Origin: Euptelea pleiosperma
Lineage: Eukaryota > Streptophyta > Magnoliopsida > Ranunculales > Eupteleaceae
Length of the DNA: 64,000 nt
NCBI GenBank assembly: GCA_035048495.1
Contig: CM068540.1
Span: forward strand, 13,562,829-13,626,828
Reading direction: 5' to 3'
Shown: positions 12,140 through 22,857 of the stretch, one piece after another
Layout: each line of letters begins with the position of its first letter
How positions within the stretch are numbered: the stretch's first letter is position 1
Notes under the pieces: model-generated
What the model was told of the DNA's origin: nothing
Database searches by the model: none
The model's input: only the letters and a program-made list of their open reading frames with translations
Program-made: the position numbers and the translations under genes

Positions 12140-12590
12140 AAAAACCCTAGAATCCATTGGATAGATAGATAGATAGATAGATAAATAGAGAAAGATGCTA
12201 GGGTATGTTGATTTTACCAGCAATGACACATTGAAGAGCAGTGTTAAGATGGCGGCGATGCTTGCGAACGACACTCTAACTCGAGGAGAGGAATGATAGA
12301 GATGGAGAGAGGGGTCTCAATACAAATGAACAACAAGAGACAGAGAGAGAGAAATAGAGAGTGAGACAGAGAGAACGATATGAATAGATAGAAAGAGGGA
12401 TAGATGAGAGAGAGAGAGCTTACCGGTGACACCGGCGAACAACATCCTTTGATGGCAAGGCAGCCAGCGTCGATGGCTAACGGCGGAATGTGATCTCGGA
12501 AGAGAGACGAGAGGAGAGCAAATGAGAGGAGGGATTTTGGGGGCTAGGGCTCGAATAAAAAAGAAAGACATTTTAAAGCGCGCGGACAAA
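12140..12590 (-). other. Possible 5' exons and promoter-proximal region of a minus-strand transcript
   Basis: On the minus strand an ATG near 12452 opens MLFAGVTG followed at once by GTAAGC, a good splice donor. Another piece near 12275-12210 reads RVSFASIAAILTLLFN before GTAAAAT. CT/GA-rich sequence (12290-12420) and a (GATA)n run (12157-12185) lie between. The layout could be the start of a chimeric transcript inside the CACTA-like element. No family was recognised. Confidence 0.25.
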
Positions 12591-12594
12591 ACAT

Positions 12595-12834
12595 CGCGCT
12601 ATTTTTTCATTATTGTCGCGGGTGAAATCGTCGACGGTTTTAAGCCACCGATGAAACACTTTCCTTGAGGGTTTTAAACCGCCGACGATGTCATCAGCAA
12701 AAAATAAGGAAAAAAAATAAATTGCCAGCACTTTTTTATCTTAAACCGTCAAATTGAGCCGACAGTTTAAAGCCGCCGGTAAAAGTAAACTTGTATGTCG
12801 GGGAAAGTCATTTTTTTGGTAGTACATGCATGTT
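12595..12834 (-). repeat. Right terminus and subterminal repeats of the CACTA-like element
   Basis: Motifs GTCGACGGTTTTAAGCCACC, GTTTTAAACCGCCGACGATG and GACAGTTTAAAGCCGCCGG are spaced about 40-70 bases apart. The outermost sequence, read inward on the minus strand, is TACTACCAAAAAAATGAC. Confidence 0.6.
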
Positions 12835-13319
12835 TCATTGATTCAATCTTGCAACTATTGATTCATGATCATGCTCCCACCATTCTATTGGTCCAACTCC
12901 ATGTGTGCCTCTCTATGATCTTCTTGTAGCAGCTTATGGGTCCACTGGCTTGTTCTTGAAAATTTTCTAGATAGGATTCTTTAGGCTATGGTCCAGATTC
13001 ATTTCTCTCAAAATATTTTTGTTCTCTGTTCCAATTGATCATCTCTAGATAGACTGTAGACTTGACGAAGAGTCGTCCGATTTGGGTTCCTACAATAGAA
13101 AAAGCACGTAATGAGACTTCTACAAAATAGCTTCGCATGTGAGTCAAATAAATGCGTATAAATATATGTGAATATACTATTTTGACCAGAAAAGTGTGTT
13201 CTATGTAATGGAAGAAACTCTTATGTAGAAAAGTTGATAAAAATGGCAGTTTTACGTGGGAGAGTGTGATAAGGCTAGAAGGATAATTGCTTAAAATAAG
13301 TACTTTTGAGCGAATATCA
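12835..13319 (-). mobile_element. Divergent gypsy LTR fragment, reversed
   Basis: Read from 13319 leftward it begins TGATATTCGCTCAAAAGTAC and continues with the same first ~230 bases as the LTRs at 13353, 35452 and 47170 (CTTATTTTAAGCAATTATCC, AGAACACACTTTTCTGG). Beyond about 13070 the similarity is lost. It is truncated on its left near the CACTA-like terminus. Confidence 0.6.
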
Positions 13320-13352
13320 ATCGGAGCAGCCGATAGACGGTAGGTTTGGGGT
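13320..13352 (+). mobile_element. Copia LTR, left piece cut by the solo LTR
   Basis: The sequence AGCAGCCGATAGACGGTAGG and the following TTTGGGGT match the copia LTR at about 20600-20637. It resumes after the solo LTR at 16088. The last five bases, GGGGT, are duplicated at 16088-16092. Confidence 0.8.
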
Positions 13353-14543
13353 TAATATTCGCTCAAAAGTGCTTATTTTAAGCAATTATCCTTTTAGCGT
13401 TATTGCATTCTCCTACGTAAAATACTCTATTTACCTACTTTTCTACGTAAGAGTCTCTTCTGTTGCGTAGAACACACTTTTCTGGACGAAATGGTATATT
13501 TGCATGCATTAAACACATTTTCGGAAGTCTAAATATTAAGCCGTTCTGATAAAGTCTCATTACGCGCTTCTTCTGTCGCAGGAAACCCCGATGGGACGGT
13601 TCTCGAGACTTGTGGGCCCAAATCGATCATGAAAGCCCATTATCAAAGCTTAACAAGCCCACATGCTATGACTAGAAGATATGGGCCAAATATGGGCTGA
13701 ATAAGAGGACCAAAAAGCCGGCCCAAAGAACGAAGAGAGTAGGAGAGCCAATGACCAAGAGACGGACCAAAGTGTTTAAAGCCACATGAGTCAGCAAAGA
13801 ATGATGGTCGACTCTACTGGAGAAGCGTGAGGATGGTCACAGTGAAGACCAGGGTTCCAGACCCTCCGCCAGTGCTTTTCTCTCTATTTTCTGATACTTT
13901 CTCTCTCCTCTCTCCTTATTCTCTTTCTCTCTTCATCTCTCGATCCTCGAATCTACTGACCTAACCCCAGAACTCCTGCCCATCGGCTCTATCTCATCTC
14001 CCTTAGCTTTCTGACCGTTGGATCTTCCATCGGACCGTTGGATCTTCAATCGGACCGTTGGATCTCTCTAGATCCGTCGATCTACCAATCTGAGTCCCAA
14101 TCAAGTCACCATCCATCCGATCGCCATCAGACTGTCTGTCACATCATCTTGTGAGACGATGGACATCATCAATCCATGAGGGCCAATAGCCGGGCCCATC
14201 TTCATCGACCCGTTGTCCGACCAGTTAGTGGACCCCGCGAATTTCAAAATAATTTTAATTAAATGGGGGGTCCACTAATTGGGGAGATTCCCCATAGAAA
14301 AGTAGGTTTTTACTTAAAAAAAAAAAAAAAAAAATTATTTTTCTTATTTTTTTTATTTTCAAAAATCCCTTATTTCCATTAAAGGAAATAGGGAAGCTTT
14401 AAAAGGAGAAGGATAGGGGTTCGTTCGAACCCTAATCCCCCCCTAATCTCCTCCTCTCCTTCCCCCTATCCTTTCCCTTCTTCCCCACGACTTCCCTCTC
14501 CTCTTCTTCCTCCTTTCTTCTTCGTCTTCTTCCCCATCCTTCG

Positions 14544-14569
14544 CCGGAGTTGCAGGTTTGCAACTCCGG
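14544..14569. repeat. Hairpin palindrome in LTR (copy 1)
   Basis: CCGGAGTTGCAG is followed after three bases by its inverse TGCAACTCCGG. A second copy lies at 14711-14735. Equivalent palindromes occur in every other LTR of this family. Confidence 0.9.
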
Positions 14570-14577
14570 CCGTTCCT

Positions 14578-14638
14578 CCTCTTCTTCTTCTTCTTCTTCT
14601 TCTTCTTCTTCTTCTTCTTCTTCTTCTTCTTCTTCTTC
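14578..14638. repeat. (TTC)n microsatellite, about 20 units
   Basis: An uninterrupted CTT/TTC run inside the solo LTR. It explains the poly-Glu, poly-Lys and poly-Ser frames around it. Confidence 0.97.
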
Positions 14639-14710
14639 ATCCATTCCCCTTGCTGCTGCGTGCAGCACCATTTCCTCCGCCTGCAACCACCGTCTTCTTC
14701 ATCTCTATAA

Positions 14711-14735
14711 CCGGAGTTGCAGCCTGCAACTCCGG
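14711..14735. repeat. Hairpin palindrome in LTR (copy 2)
   Basis: CCGGAGTTGCAG is followed by CTGCAACTCCGG. This is a second copy of the palindrome in the same LTR. Confidence 0.9.
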
Positions 14736-16087
14736 CCAGCAACCTCCATCTCTCTTCCATCTCCACTGCTCGCTGTAACCGTCCTCACCGGACTCTTTCT
14801 TCTTCTCTGGAGAACAGGTGAGGTGTCTTCAAGATCCTCTTTGGGGTGACAGCAACAACAACAAAGCCCCTTGCTCCTCTTGCGCCACTGGTTCGCCAGT
14901 GAAACCAGCGCCACCATCACCTCTGTCTCCCACGTTCTCTTCCATATCCACGCCCCGATCATCTCCTCTCCGTTTTTAGAATTCTCTCCCACGAGCACCC
15001 ATAAAACTGTAAGCCGTTAGAGGCTCCCACGTCCCTCACTTTCTAATTTTTTTTAAACCCAAACCGCCCCTCTCCTCTCTCCGGTAGCCGTCCACATCTC
15101 TTCCACGCTTCTTCCCCTCTCAACCAGCTTCTCACATTCTCCAGCTATCCTCACCATTCTGCCAAAAAAATAAAAAAAAATAAAAACAGAAAAACAAAAG
15201 AAAAGAAGAGGAAGAAGGAGGAGGATCGTCCTCCATTGCTGGACCGGCTACCACCACCCTTCTCCTCCATCATGAAGCTGCACCGTTCTCCACTCAGGTA
15301 AGTTCCCAAAGCTCCACTGCCGGCTACCCCAAACAATACCGCCACCAGCAAAGGGTTTTTCGGTGTTGAACCTTGCAACACCGGCTTGCAAGTCAATAAT
15401 GGTGCGCCTCTTCCTCCCTTCACGTTGTGGACTGGTGCACATCAGTCTCTCTCCACCAACGTGATGAACTTGACTTTTTGGTGGGTTCCTCTCCATCCAC
15501 TCCATCGACTTGCTGCTCCTCTTGCAATGTGGAGTTTTATCTCCATCATGCACCCAACACTTTGCTGACCAAACTCGGCCAACAACCGATCCACCGATTC
15601 ATCTCGAGGCCAATCCAATGGTCGATCTCGATCTAATGGTCAGTCTTAAGGTGAGTTTCTTCCTCGTTTCTCCTTTTCTCTCTCTAGGACTTTCTCCCTT
15701 TCTCTCTCTCTCCTCTCTTTCCCTCTCTAGATCCAAAGGTTTTAGTTTATTTTGAAGTAGATTTAAATTTCAATAAGTGTACTAGATTGCTTAATTGTAA
15801 GACTTTGAATTTAATGAATAAGGTTGATTTTATGAGAATGATGTGTATTTAGCAATCTCTTCGTGACCATCATCCTCACCACTCCATCCTTCTTAGTGAC
15901 AATTTCTGAGAAAATTTCATCATTTCATGTTCACTGCTTGCACAAACTAACCCCGAGTGCGGATCAACATCCGACACGAGCCACTATGCAAAACTGCTCA
16001 TTTTACAGGTTAAATGTCTCGGATAAATTAAAAATGTGTTGAAGTTAGGGTTTCCGTAACCAACGACGCGGAAAAAACCTACTTTCA

Positions 16088-16583
16088 GGGGTGTACCAAA
16101 CTGAACAAGCGGACAAGGCTTCTTGGCTGGAAGGGCGTGCGTGGATTCGTAGCATTGATTCAGAGGACGTAGACGCATCGACAGTAGGCCTTAGCTCAGG
16201 TTGGAAGCTGTATTTGCAACGGTGCTGCGTAGGTAATCTTTGTTTCGTTTAACTTTTCAGTTAGTGATACTTTTTGTCTGGACGTAGTCCCGTGGTTTTT
16301 TCTTGGCTAAGGTTTCCACGTAAAAATCTCTTTTCTTGTGTTATTGTTTATTTGTATTCCGCTATCTATCTTGATTAGACCAAACGACGAAAAGAAAATA
16401 TACCACGGAGGTATATTCGATTTGAGTCGGTTGTGATAATCTTTTATCAAACAACTAAGGCATGCGATTTTGTTCCCCAACCATAGACCAGTAAAACTGT
16501 GTAGGTATAATTAATTTTTAAATACATAATCAACCCCCCTTCTAGGTATATTGAATTAAAGAGAACGGACCGATGTTCTTTCA
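16088..16583 (+). mobile_element. Copia 5' LTR, right piece
   Basis: It continues from 13352 (GTGTACCAAACTGAACAAGC...) and ends TTCTTTCA at 16583, where the primer site begins. It matches 20633-21092 nearly base for base. The more 5' part of this LTR is missing, removed or displaced by the reversed LTR fragment at 12835-13319. Confidence 0.85.
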
Positions 16584-16598
16584 ATTGGTATCAGAGCG
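16584..16598 (+). promoter_or_regulatory. Copia primer binding site
   Basis: TTGGTATCAGAGC directly follows the LTR. It is complementary to the 3' end of initiator methionine tRNA, the normal primer of plant copia elements. Confidence 0.92.
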
Positions 16599-16672
16599 GG
16601 TTATTCTATTAAAGGTTTAATCACCTGAATTTAGATTCCTGCAAAACCAGTTCATTCTTTTCATTTATAAAG

Positions 16673-17715
16673 ATGCCGAAAGAAGGGTTCACTGTGAATA
16701 GTTAGTGACTTAGATAGTGAAGATCAATGTGATCTTTATACTGCTTATCAAGAGCAATATAAAGAAAGCCTTAGACTAACCAAAGCAAATAAGAAATTGA
16801 CTAATAAAGTTGAGTTTCTTGACTTTGAAAATTCTGCTTGTAAACTAGACAATAATGAATTATCTGTGCTAGTTGGCCAGCTTAGGGAGGAGAGAAAATC
16901 TCTTCAAAAGATAAACTAGTTCTTAGAATGCAAGTTCCAAACTTGTACAGATGCTAAAATGTCTTTTGAAAGTAAGCATGAAAAATAGGAAACTATTTTT
17001 AGACAGCATGAAGAAGAGAAAGTTAGCTTCCAAGACAAAGTTAAATTTCTTGAAACTAAGTATCAAGAATGTCTAGAGAAGAGGAAGTCACTTGAACTTG
17101 ATCTAGTTCAACTGAAAAAGGACTTGTTGTATTTCTCAAAGCACTAAGAAATTAAATGAGATTCTAAGTATGGGACAAAGATGTGGAGAGAAGCGGGCAC
17201 TTAGATATGTTGATAATGTTGATACCTCATCGTCTTCAGGAACTAAATTTGTAAAAGCCAAAGTTCCTTCCACACCACAGGTGATTAACCTCGATCCAGA
17301 CTAGTTATGCATGCGCCTATTTGTAATTACTGTAGGGGTAAAGGTCACCTAAGTAAGAATTGCTTTCAAAAGAGGAGAGATATCATGGTTCCTCCCAAGA
17401 GAAAATCATATGATAATCAATGAGATCTACTCCATAAAATGATAGCCTTGCATCAAAAGTTGGATGCCTTGAGAAGAGAGATTGTAAACCTTATGAAACT
17501 CAAGGGCACCCAAACTCAAAGGGCTTAGAAGAAGAGGACAAATAAAAAGAGAAATATCAATCCTTCATTACCGCCTAAACAAATGACAAAGAAAAAGAAC
17601 CCACCTAAAAGATATAAGACCATATGGGTGAGAAAGGAATGACCAATAAATCTAGATTCTATTTGGAATAAATTCTTTATGAATTCTAGTAGCACTTGTC
17701 CCATTGATTGAATAA
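16673..17715 (+). pseudogene. Copia gag-like remnant with CCHC zinc knuckle (body 1)
   Basis: It starts MPKEGFTVNS and then stops. Broken frames follow with coiled-coil-like Glu/Lys-rich text similar to 21181-22230 and to the minus-strand gag at 39441-38749. A complete zinc knuckle, CNYCRGKGHLSKNC, is at 17322-17363. The tail YKTIWVRKE ends at the point where copia polyproteins normally enter the protease. The N-terminal UBN2-type domain is absent. It is non-functional. Confidence 0.75.
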
Positions 17716-19518
17716 ATGTGTTTTTTTACACTCTTCTCTATTTTATGATTGTATATCTTTTGTGAGTTGGGTGTGTAGTTTTATTTTAGGATTTTATTTT
17801 CTTCATAGTTTTCTATTTGTTTTAGATCTTTGCTTATTTGCATTGTTTTAAGTCCATCTATTCAAAATAAAAAATAAAAAATAAAAAATTTAAAAATTAA
17901 TTTTTTTTGTCTTGTTAGGATTTTGTTTTAGAGTTGTGCATTGCATAACTGCTTTTAATATGATGGGTATTGACTCTATAAAATTCTAGAACCAGGACTT
18001 GGCACAAGGTAAATTGAGACTAGATCATTGTAGAAAATTGTAGAATATTTAGAAGATTAGTCTATTTTACTAATTCTCAGTTAGTGGATATTCATAAGTT
18101 TTAACTTGTTATTCACATGCACACTGACTAACACTGGTTGGGATTGGATTTGATTGAGGTAATAAATCTAGTACTTTATGGGAATTAGAAATAAACTTCT
18201 ACTTTTCATGACTTCAAATTAGTTGTGTTCCTGCCCTCAATTGATTTTGAAACTGCAAAATAATCGACTGTTGGCCTCCCTGTGTGATAGTTCTTAATGG
18301 AAAGAGCTATCTCAAGTAGATGTGGTAAAATCTGTATGTCCCTGATCTATATGAAATCTGATTAGTTAATGCTGTAGAGGATACCATACCGACCAAGTGT
18401 GAAAGCTACCAAACTGATCAAGTATCAAAATATGAGAACATGAAAATAAAATTCTGGGAAAATGAGTGAGTAAGAAATAGCCATCTTTGCTACAAAAATA
18501 ATGTGAAATCACATTAGCAAATACACTTGTATATAAAGAGTTAGTGACAACTTATTAGCTTTAATGAGGATTTCATGATTCGATACAGGATACCTCCAGA
18601 TTTTGAGTAAAGTATTTAGATTTTTACTAACATCTGTCATGTACCCTAAGAAGTGGAAAGTCAGATCACAATACACCCAAGTGAAAGAAATTAAAAATTC
18701 AATTAAAGTGTACTAGTTTGACTGACTAGCTCTGATAAATAGCCTAGATTGACTGCATTTGACCTATTTAAGATTAAACTGAGTAGTTAAGTTTAAAATT
18801 ATAGGTTTGATATTTGTTAGTGTCAATCACATTGAAACTCATTATGCATTACATTTAACTTGACTTTTCATGAATTTTAATATACTTCAGATTTGTCCTT
18901 TTTATTCGAATTAATCCGGATTAATCTAATTTGAATTCTGTGAGTTGTAAATCTTTTCAGAGATAATTTAAAATTTTAAAATTCATTTGAAATTTTTTTA
19001 TGATTGGTTAGATGGTTTCACCAAAATTTAAACCATTGATGTATTTAGACTATGAGTCATGCTTATCTTTTAGTCTTTATACTTGTTATCATGTTGCACT
19101 GATGCACCTGCTTTTCATGATGATATCCATTGCATGCTTATTATATGCCTATATTTATGTACTTTTGTCATTCTGTGACAAAAAGGGGGAGAGAAAATCA
19201 AAGAGGTAAAAATAAGTTTGATACATGAGATAGGGGAGAAAAATTTTGTATTATTTTTTCTAATTTCTCTACTTGTGATGTGCATAATTAACTCACTGCA
19301 CTTTAATGATTTATTAATTGTCGATGATATTACATGATATTTGTTGTTAGTAGATTGTGCAGGAAACAGATCAAAAGTTATTCCATTATCTGTTCGTTTA
19401 TCTCCGAGAGATTGCAAGATAGTGAGTGAATCATGTAAGAGGGTGAGATTGTATTTTTATTGTTTACCTTCTATATGATTAAATGTTTTTTTGTCACAGA
19501 ATTTCCAAAGGAGAAGAT
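17716..19518 (+). mobile_element. Copia body 1, 3' non-coding part
   Basis: No protease, integrase or reverse transcriptase was found. It is AT-rich and shared with 22230-22857, and partly with the reversed body at 33906-35451 and 38210-38748. Near the end is FVLLSFCDKKG followed by the purine run AAAAAGGGGGAGAG (19182-19195). A second purine stretch, AAAGGAGAAGAT, directly precedes the LTR at 19519 and is the likely second-strand primer. Confidence 0.7.
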
Positions 19519-19859
19519 TGTAAGGAATATTTTCATATTCAATATGACAAAGATTCCGTTTGACATAAAAATATTATTGTAACCATTCTTACGAGCACCA
19601 GTGTAGTGTGGAGATGTTGTGGTACACATGCTTCGCCGACTACTTGAAGTCTGGAAGATAGAGACAACAAGAATCAGACGGTTGACGACATGAGTCATCT
19701 GAGTAATTGCCTATTTGTCAGTTAAAGATCGCGTACGCTCGATTAGGAAGGTAACTGACTTAGTGGCCATAGGAATATGTTTAAAATGAATAAAATATAA
19801 TGGTCAAACCTAGTCATTGGACAGACCCGAGTCTGAGTCAAAGATTTTGACTAATGGGA

Positions 19860-20190
19860 GAGTCCGATCGATTGGAGGACTCTGTGTAATCAATTGGAAG
19901 CTACGAGGCAGAACAATATTTTAGCCCAATCGATTAGAGAACTCTATGTAATCGATGGGAGTTTGTGAGGCAGAACATGTTTAAAGCCAAATCGATTGGA
20001 GACTCTGTGAAATCGATTGGAGCCTTTGGGACAGAAACTTATTTGAAGCCAATCGATTGGATACCCTTGTGTAATCAATTGGAGCTTACAGAACAGGAAA
20101 CTTATTGATGCCAATCGATTGGACACTTATACCCAATTGATTAGACATGGCCCAATCGATTGGACCCAGAGTATAATCGATTGGACCTAG
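19860..20190 (+). promoter_or_regulatory. Array of CCAATCGATTGG palindromes in U3
   Basis: About twelve copies of CCAATCGATTGG or one- to two-base variants (for example near 19863, 19924, 19989, 20011, 20051, 20112, 20152, 20173) are spaced 20-40 bases apart. Each perfect copy is a CCAAT box and its inverse joined by CG. The array ends about 80 bases before the TATA box. The role is inferred. Confidence 0.8.
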
Positions 20191-20268
20191 CACGATCTCA
20201 GTCTTTCTAAGATCCAAAATTCTTGGTTCCACTCTTCCACGTCCTACACGACTCAGGGTCATGAATTC

Positions 20269-20276
20269 TATAAATA
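20269..20276 (+). promoter_or_regulatory. TATA box of copia LTR
   Basis: TATAAATA lies inside TTCTATAAATACAACC. The same TATAAATA occurs at the equivalent place in both reversed LTRs (33135-33142, 41633-41640). Confidence 0.75.
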
Positions 20277-21092
20277 CAACCCTTCTATACCTTCTCTAAA
20301 CACACACAGAGACACAAAGTGACTCAATCTTTCAAGAAAGAGAAGAAAATATTTATTTATTAGAGTGTCCATTCGAAGAGCAATAAGCTTGTTTCTCATT
20401 CACATCTTGTGAGCTTGTTCCTCTTCTTGATCAAAGCCAAGTGCTTGATCCATTCTTCAGCTTAGGTCCATCACTTATATATTTGACCTAGTAGCATGAG
20501 TGTACCAGTGTGACTCAATACCTTTTGAGAAACCTAGGGTTCAGAGTGTACTAAATCCTTCACCTCCTACAAAGCGGGAGTGTTGAGAATTAAGATTGGA
20601 GCAGCCGATCGATGGTAGGTTTGGGGTGTACCAAACTGAACAAGTAGACAAGGCTTCTTGGCTGGAAGGGTGCGCGTTGATTCATAGCATTGATTCAGAG
20701 GACGTGGATGCATCGGCAGTAGGCCTCGGTTAAGGTTGGAAGCTGTATTGGTGCTGCGTAGATAACCTTTGTTTCATTTAACTTTTCAATTAATGATACT
20801 TTCCTTCTAAACGTGGTCCCGTGGTTTTTCCTCGGTTAAGGTTTCTACGTAAAAATCTCGTCTTGTGTGATTGTTTATTTGTATTCCACCATCTATCTTG
20901 ATTAGACCAAACTATGGAGGTATATTCGATTTGAGTCGGTTGTAATAATCTTTTATCAAACGACTAAGGCATGCGATTTTGGTCCCCTACCATAGACAAG
21001 TAAATCTGTGTAGGTATAATTAATTTTAAATGCCTAATCAACCCCCCTTCTAGGTATATTAGATTAAAGAGAACGGACCGGTTGTTATTTCA

Positions 21093-22857
21093 ACTGGTAT
21101 CAGAGCGGGTTATTCTATTAAAGCTTTAATCACCTGAATTTAGATTCCTCTAAATTGGTTCATTTTTTTCACTATAAAGATGCCAAAAGAAGGGTTCACT
21201 GTGAATAGTCGTAGTGACTCAGACAGTGAAGATCAATGTGATCTTTATACTACTTATCAAGAGCTATATAAAGAAAACTTTAGACTGACCAAAGCAAATA
21301 AGAAATTGACTAATAGAGTTTAATTTCTTGACTCTGAAAATTCTGTCTGTAAAATAGACAATAATGAATTATCTGTGCTAGTTGGTCAGCTTAGGGAAGA
21401 GAAGAAATCTCTTCAATAGAGAAACAAGTTCTTGGAATGCGAATTCCAAACTTGTACGGATGTTAAAATGTCTTTTGAAAGTAAAGATGAAAAATATGAA
21501 ACTGTTTTTAGACAGCATGAAGAAGAGAAAGCTTGCCTCTAAGACAAAGTTAAATTTCTTGAAACTGATTATCAGGAATGTCTAGAGAAGAGGAAGTCAC
21601 TTGAACTTGATCTAGTTCAACTGAAAAATGACTTGCCGTATATTTCTCAAAGCACTGAGAAATTAAATGAGATTCTAAGTATGGGATAAAGATATGGAGA
21701 CAAACGGGGAATTGGATATGTTGATAATGTAAATATCTCATTGTTTTCAAGAACAAAATTTGTAAATGCCAAGTTCCTTCTACACCACATGTGGATCAAC
21801 CTAGACCCAGACTAGTTATGCATGAACCTGTATGTAATTACTATAGGGGTAAAGGTCACCTGATTAAAAATTGCTTCCAAAAGATGAGAGATACCATGGT
21901 TCCTCCAAAGAGAAAATCATATGGGAACCAAAGAAATCTGCTCCATAAAATGACAGTCTTACATCAAAAGTTGGATGCCTTGAGTAGAGAGATTGCTAAA
22001 CTTATGAAACTCAAGGACACCCAAACTCAAAGGGCTCAAAATAAGAGGACAAATAAAATGAGAAATGCCAATCCTCCTTCACCGCCTAAATAAATGGTAA
22101 AGAAAAAGAACTCACCTATAAGATATAAGACCATAAGGGTGAGAAAGGAAGGACCGATAAATCTAGATTTAATTTGGAGTAAATTCCTTATGAAGTCTAG
22201 TGGCACTTGTCCCATTGATTGAATAAACATGGTTCTTTACATTATTCTCTATTTTATGATTATATATCTTTTGTGAGTTGGGTGTGGAGTTTTGTTTTAA
22301 GATTTTATTTTCTTCATAGTTTTCTATTTGTTTTAGACTTTTGCTTATTTGCATTGTTTGGAGTTCATCTATTCAAAAACAAAAATAAAAAATTTGAAAA
22401 TAAAAATTTTTGTGTGTCTTGTTAGGATTTTGTTTTAGAGTTGTGCATTGCATAATTGCTTTTAATATGATGGGCATTGACTTTAGAAAATTCTAGAACC
22501 AGGACTTGGCACAAGGTAAATTTAGACTAGATCATTGTAGAAAACTCTAGAATATTTAGAAGATTAGTCTATTTTACTAATTCTTAGTTAGTAGATGTTC
22601 ATAAGTTTTAAGTTGTTATTCGAATGTACACTGATTGACACTGGTTGGGACTGGATTTGATTGAGGTAATAAATTTAGTACTCTATGGGAATCAAGAATA
22701 AACTTCTACTTTTCATGACTTCAAATTAGTTGTGTTCCTACCCTTAGTTGATTTTGAAACTGTAAAATAATCGACTGTTGGCCTCCCTGTGTGATAGTTC
22801 TCAATGGAAAGAGCTACCTCAAGTAGATGTGGTAAAATCTGTATGTCCCTGATCTAT
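21093..22857 (+). mobile_element. Copia body 2, truncated, with gag-like remnant
   Basis: The primer site (ACTGGTATCAGAGC) follows the LTR. MPKEGFTVNSRSDSDSEDQC opens at about 21181, but in-frame stops follow. The zinc knuckle region (21832-21873) reads CNYYRGKGHLIKNC, with the second Cys replaced by Tyr. Text ends KFLMKSSGTCPID at 22220. Homology to body 1 continues to GATCTATAT near 22857 and then breaks. No pol is present. Confidence 0.8.

Larger units (their letters stand above)
1..12834 (-). mobile_element. CACTA-like element carrying host gene fragments (left end outside window)
   Basis: The right end near 12834, read on the minus strand, begins TACTACCAAAAAAATGAC, close to the CACTA consensus start CACTACAAGAAAA. 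Just inside it (12595-12790) are short GC-rich motifs built on ACCGCCGACG and GTTTTAAACC, the usual subterminal repeat pattern of CACTA elements. Related motifs (TAAACCGCTGGCG, GACCAGCGG, AAACCGTTGG) open the window at 1-65. The span between encodes no recognisable transposase. Instead it holds minus-strand exon remnants of several unrelated host genes, as in Pack-type (gene-capturing) elements. The outer left terminus and target duplication cannot be seen, so the boundaries and the claim that it is one element are inference. Confidence 0.5.
13353..16087 (+). mobile_element. Gypsy solo LTR (2.7 kb), target duplication GGGGT
   Basis: It begins TAATATTCGCTCAAAAGTGC (other copies start TGATATT) and ends CCTACTTTCA. 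It is flanked by GGGGT on both sides (13348-13352, 16088-16092). The host copia LTR continues exactly across the insertion, so this is a single LTR left after recombination. The last ~140 bases (CTAACCCCGAGTGCGGATCA to the end) match the 3' ends of the LTRs ending at 31077, 38209 and 49486. A TATA-like TTTAAAAGG lies near 14398. No real coding region is present; glutamate- and serine-rich frames come from the (TTC)n run. Confidence 0.92.
19519..21092 (+). mobile_element. Copia LTR shared by two bodies
   Basis: It starts TGTAAGGAATATTTTCATAT and ends TTGTTATTTCA, 1574 bp. It matches the LTRs at 32288-33905 and 40795-42385 (reverse). It is preceded by a polypurine tract and followed by a primer site, so it acts as 3' LTR of the left body and 5' LTR of the right body. 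Within it are a palindrome array (19860-20190), then a TATA box, then the R/U5 part. Confidence 0.9.

Noticed and set aside
12835..13319. Second, complete gypsy LTR on the minus strand
   Set aside because: Only the first ~230-250 bases match the family; the rest is unrelated or too diverged, so it is recorded as a fragment.
14432..14998. Poly-Glu, poly-Lys and poly-Ser reading frames on both strands
   Set aside because: They are the six-frame translations of the (TTC)n run and purine/pyrimidine-biased LTR sequence, with no domain and no conservation between LTR copies.
15151..15755. Several overlapping frames of 60-101 codons
   Set aside because: All lie in the solo LTR interior, overlap on both strands and have no recognisable protein features.
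19115..19417. Minus-strand 100-codon frame in copia body 1
   Set aside because: Antisense to the copia 3' interior and not conserved in the reversed copy.
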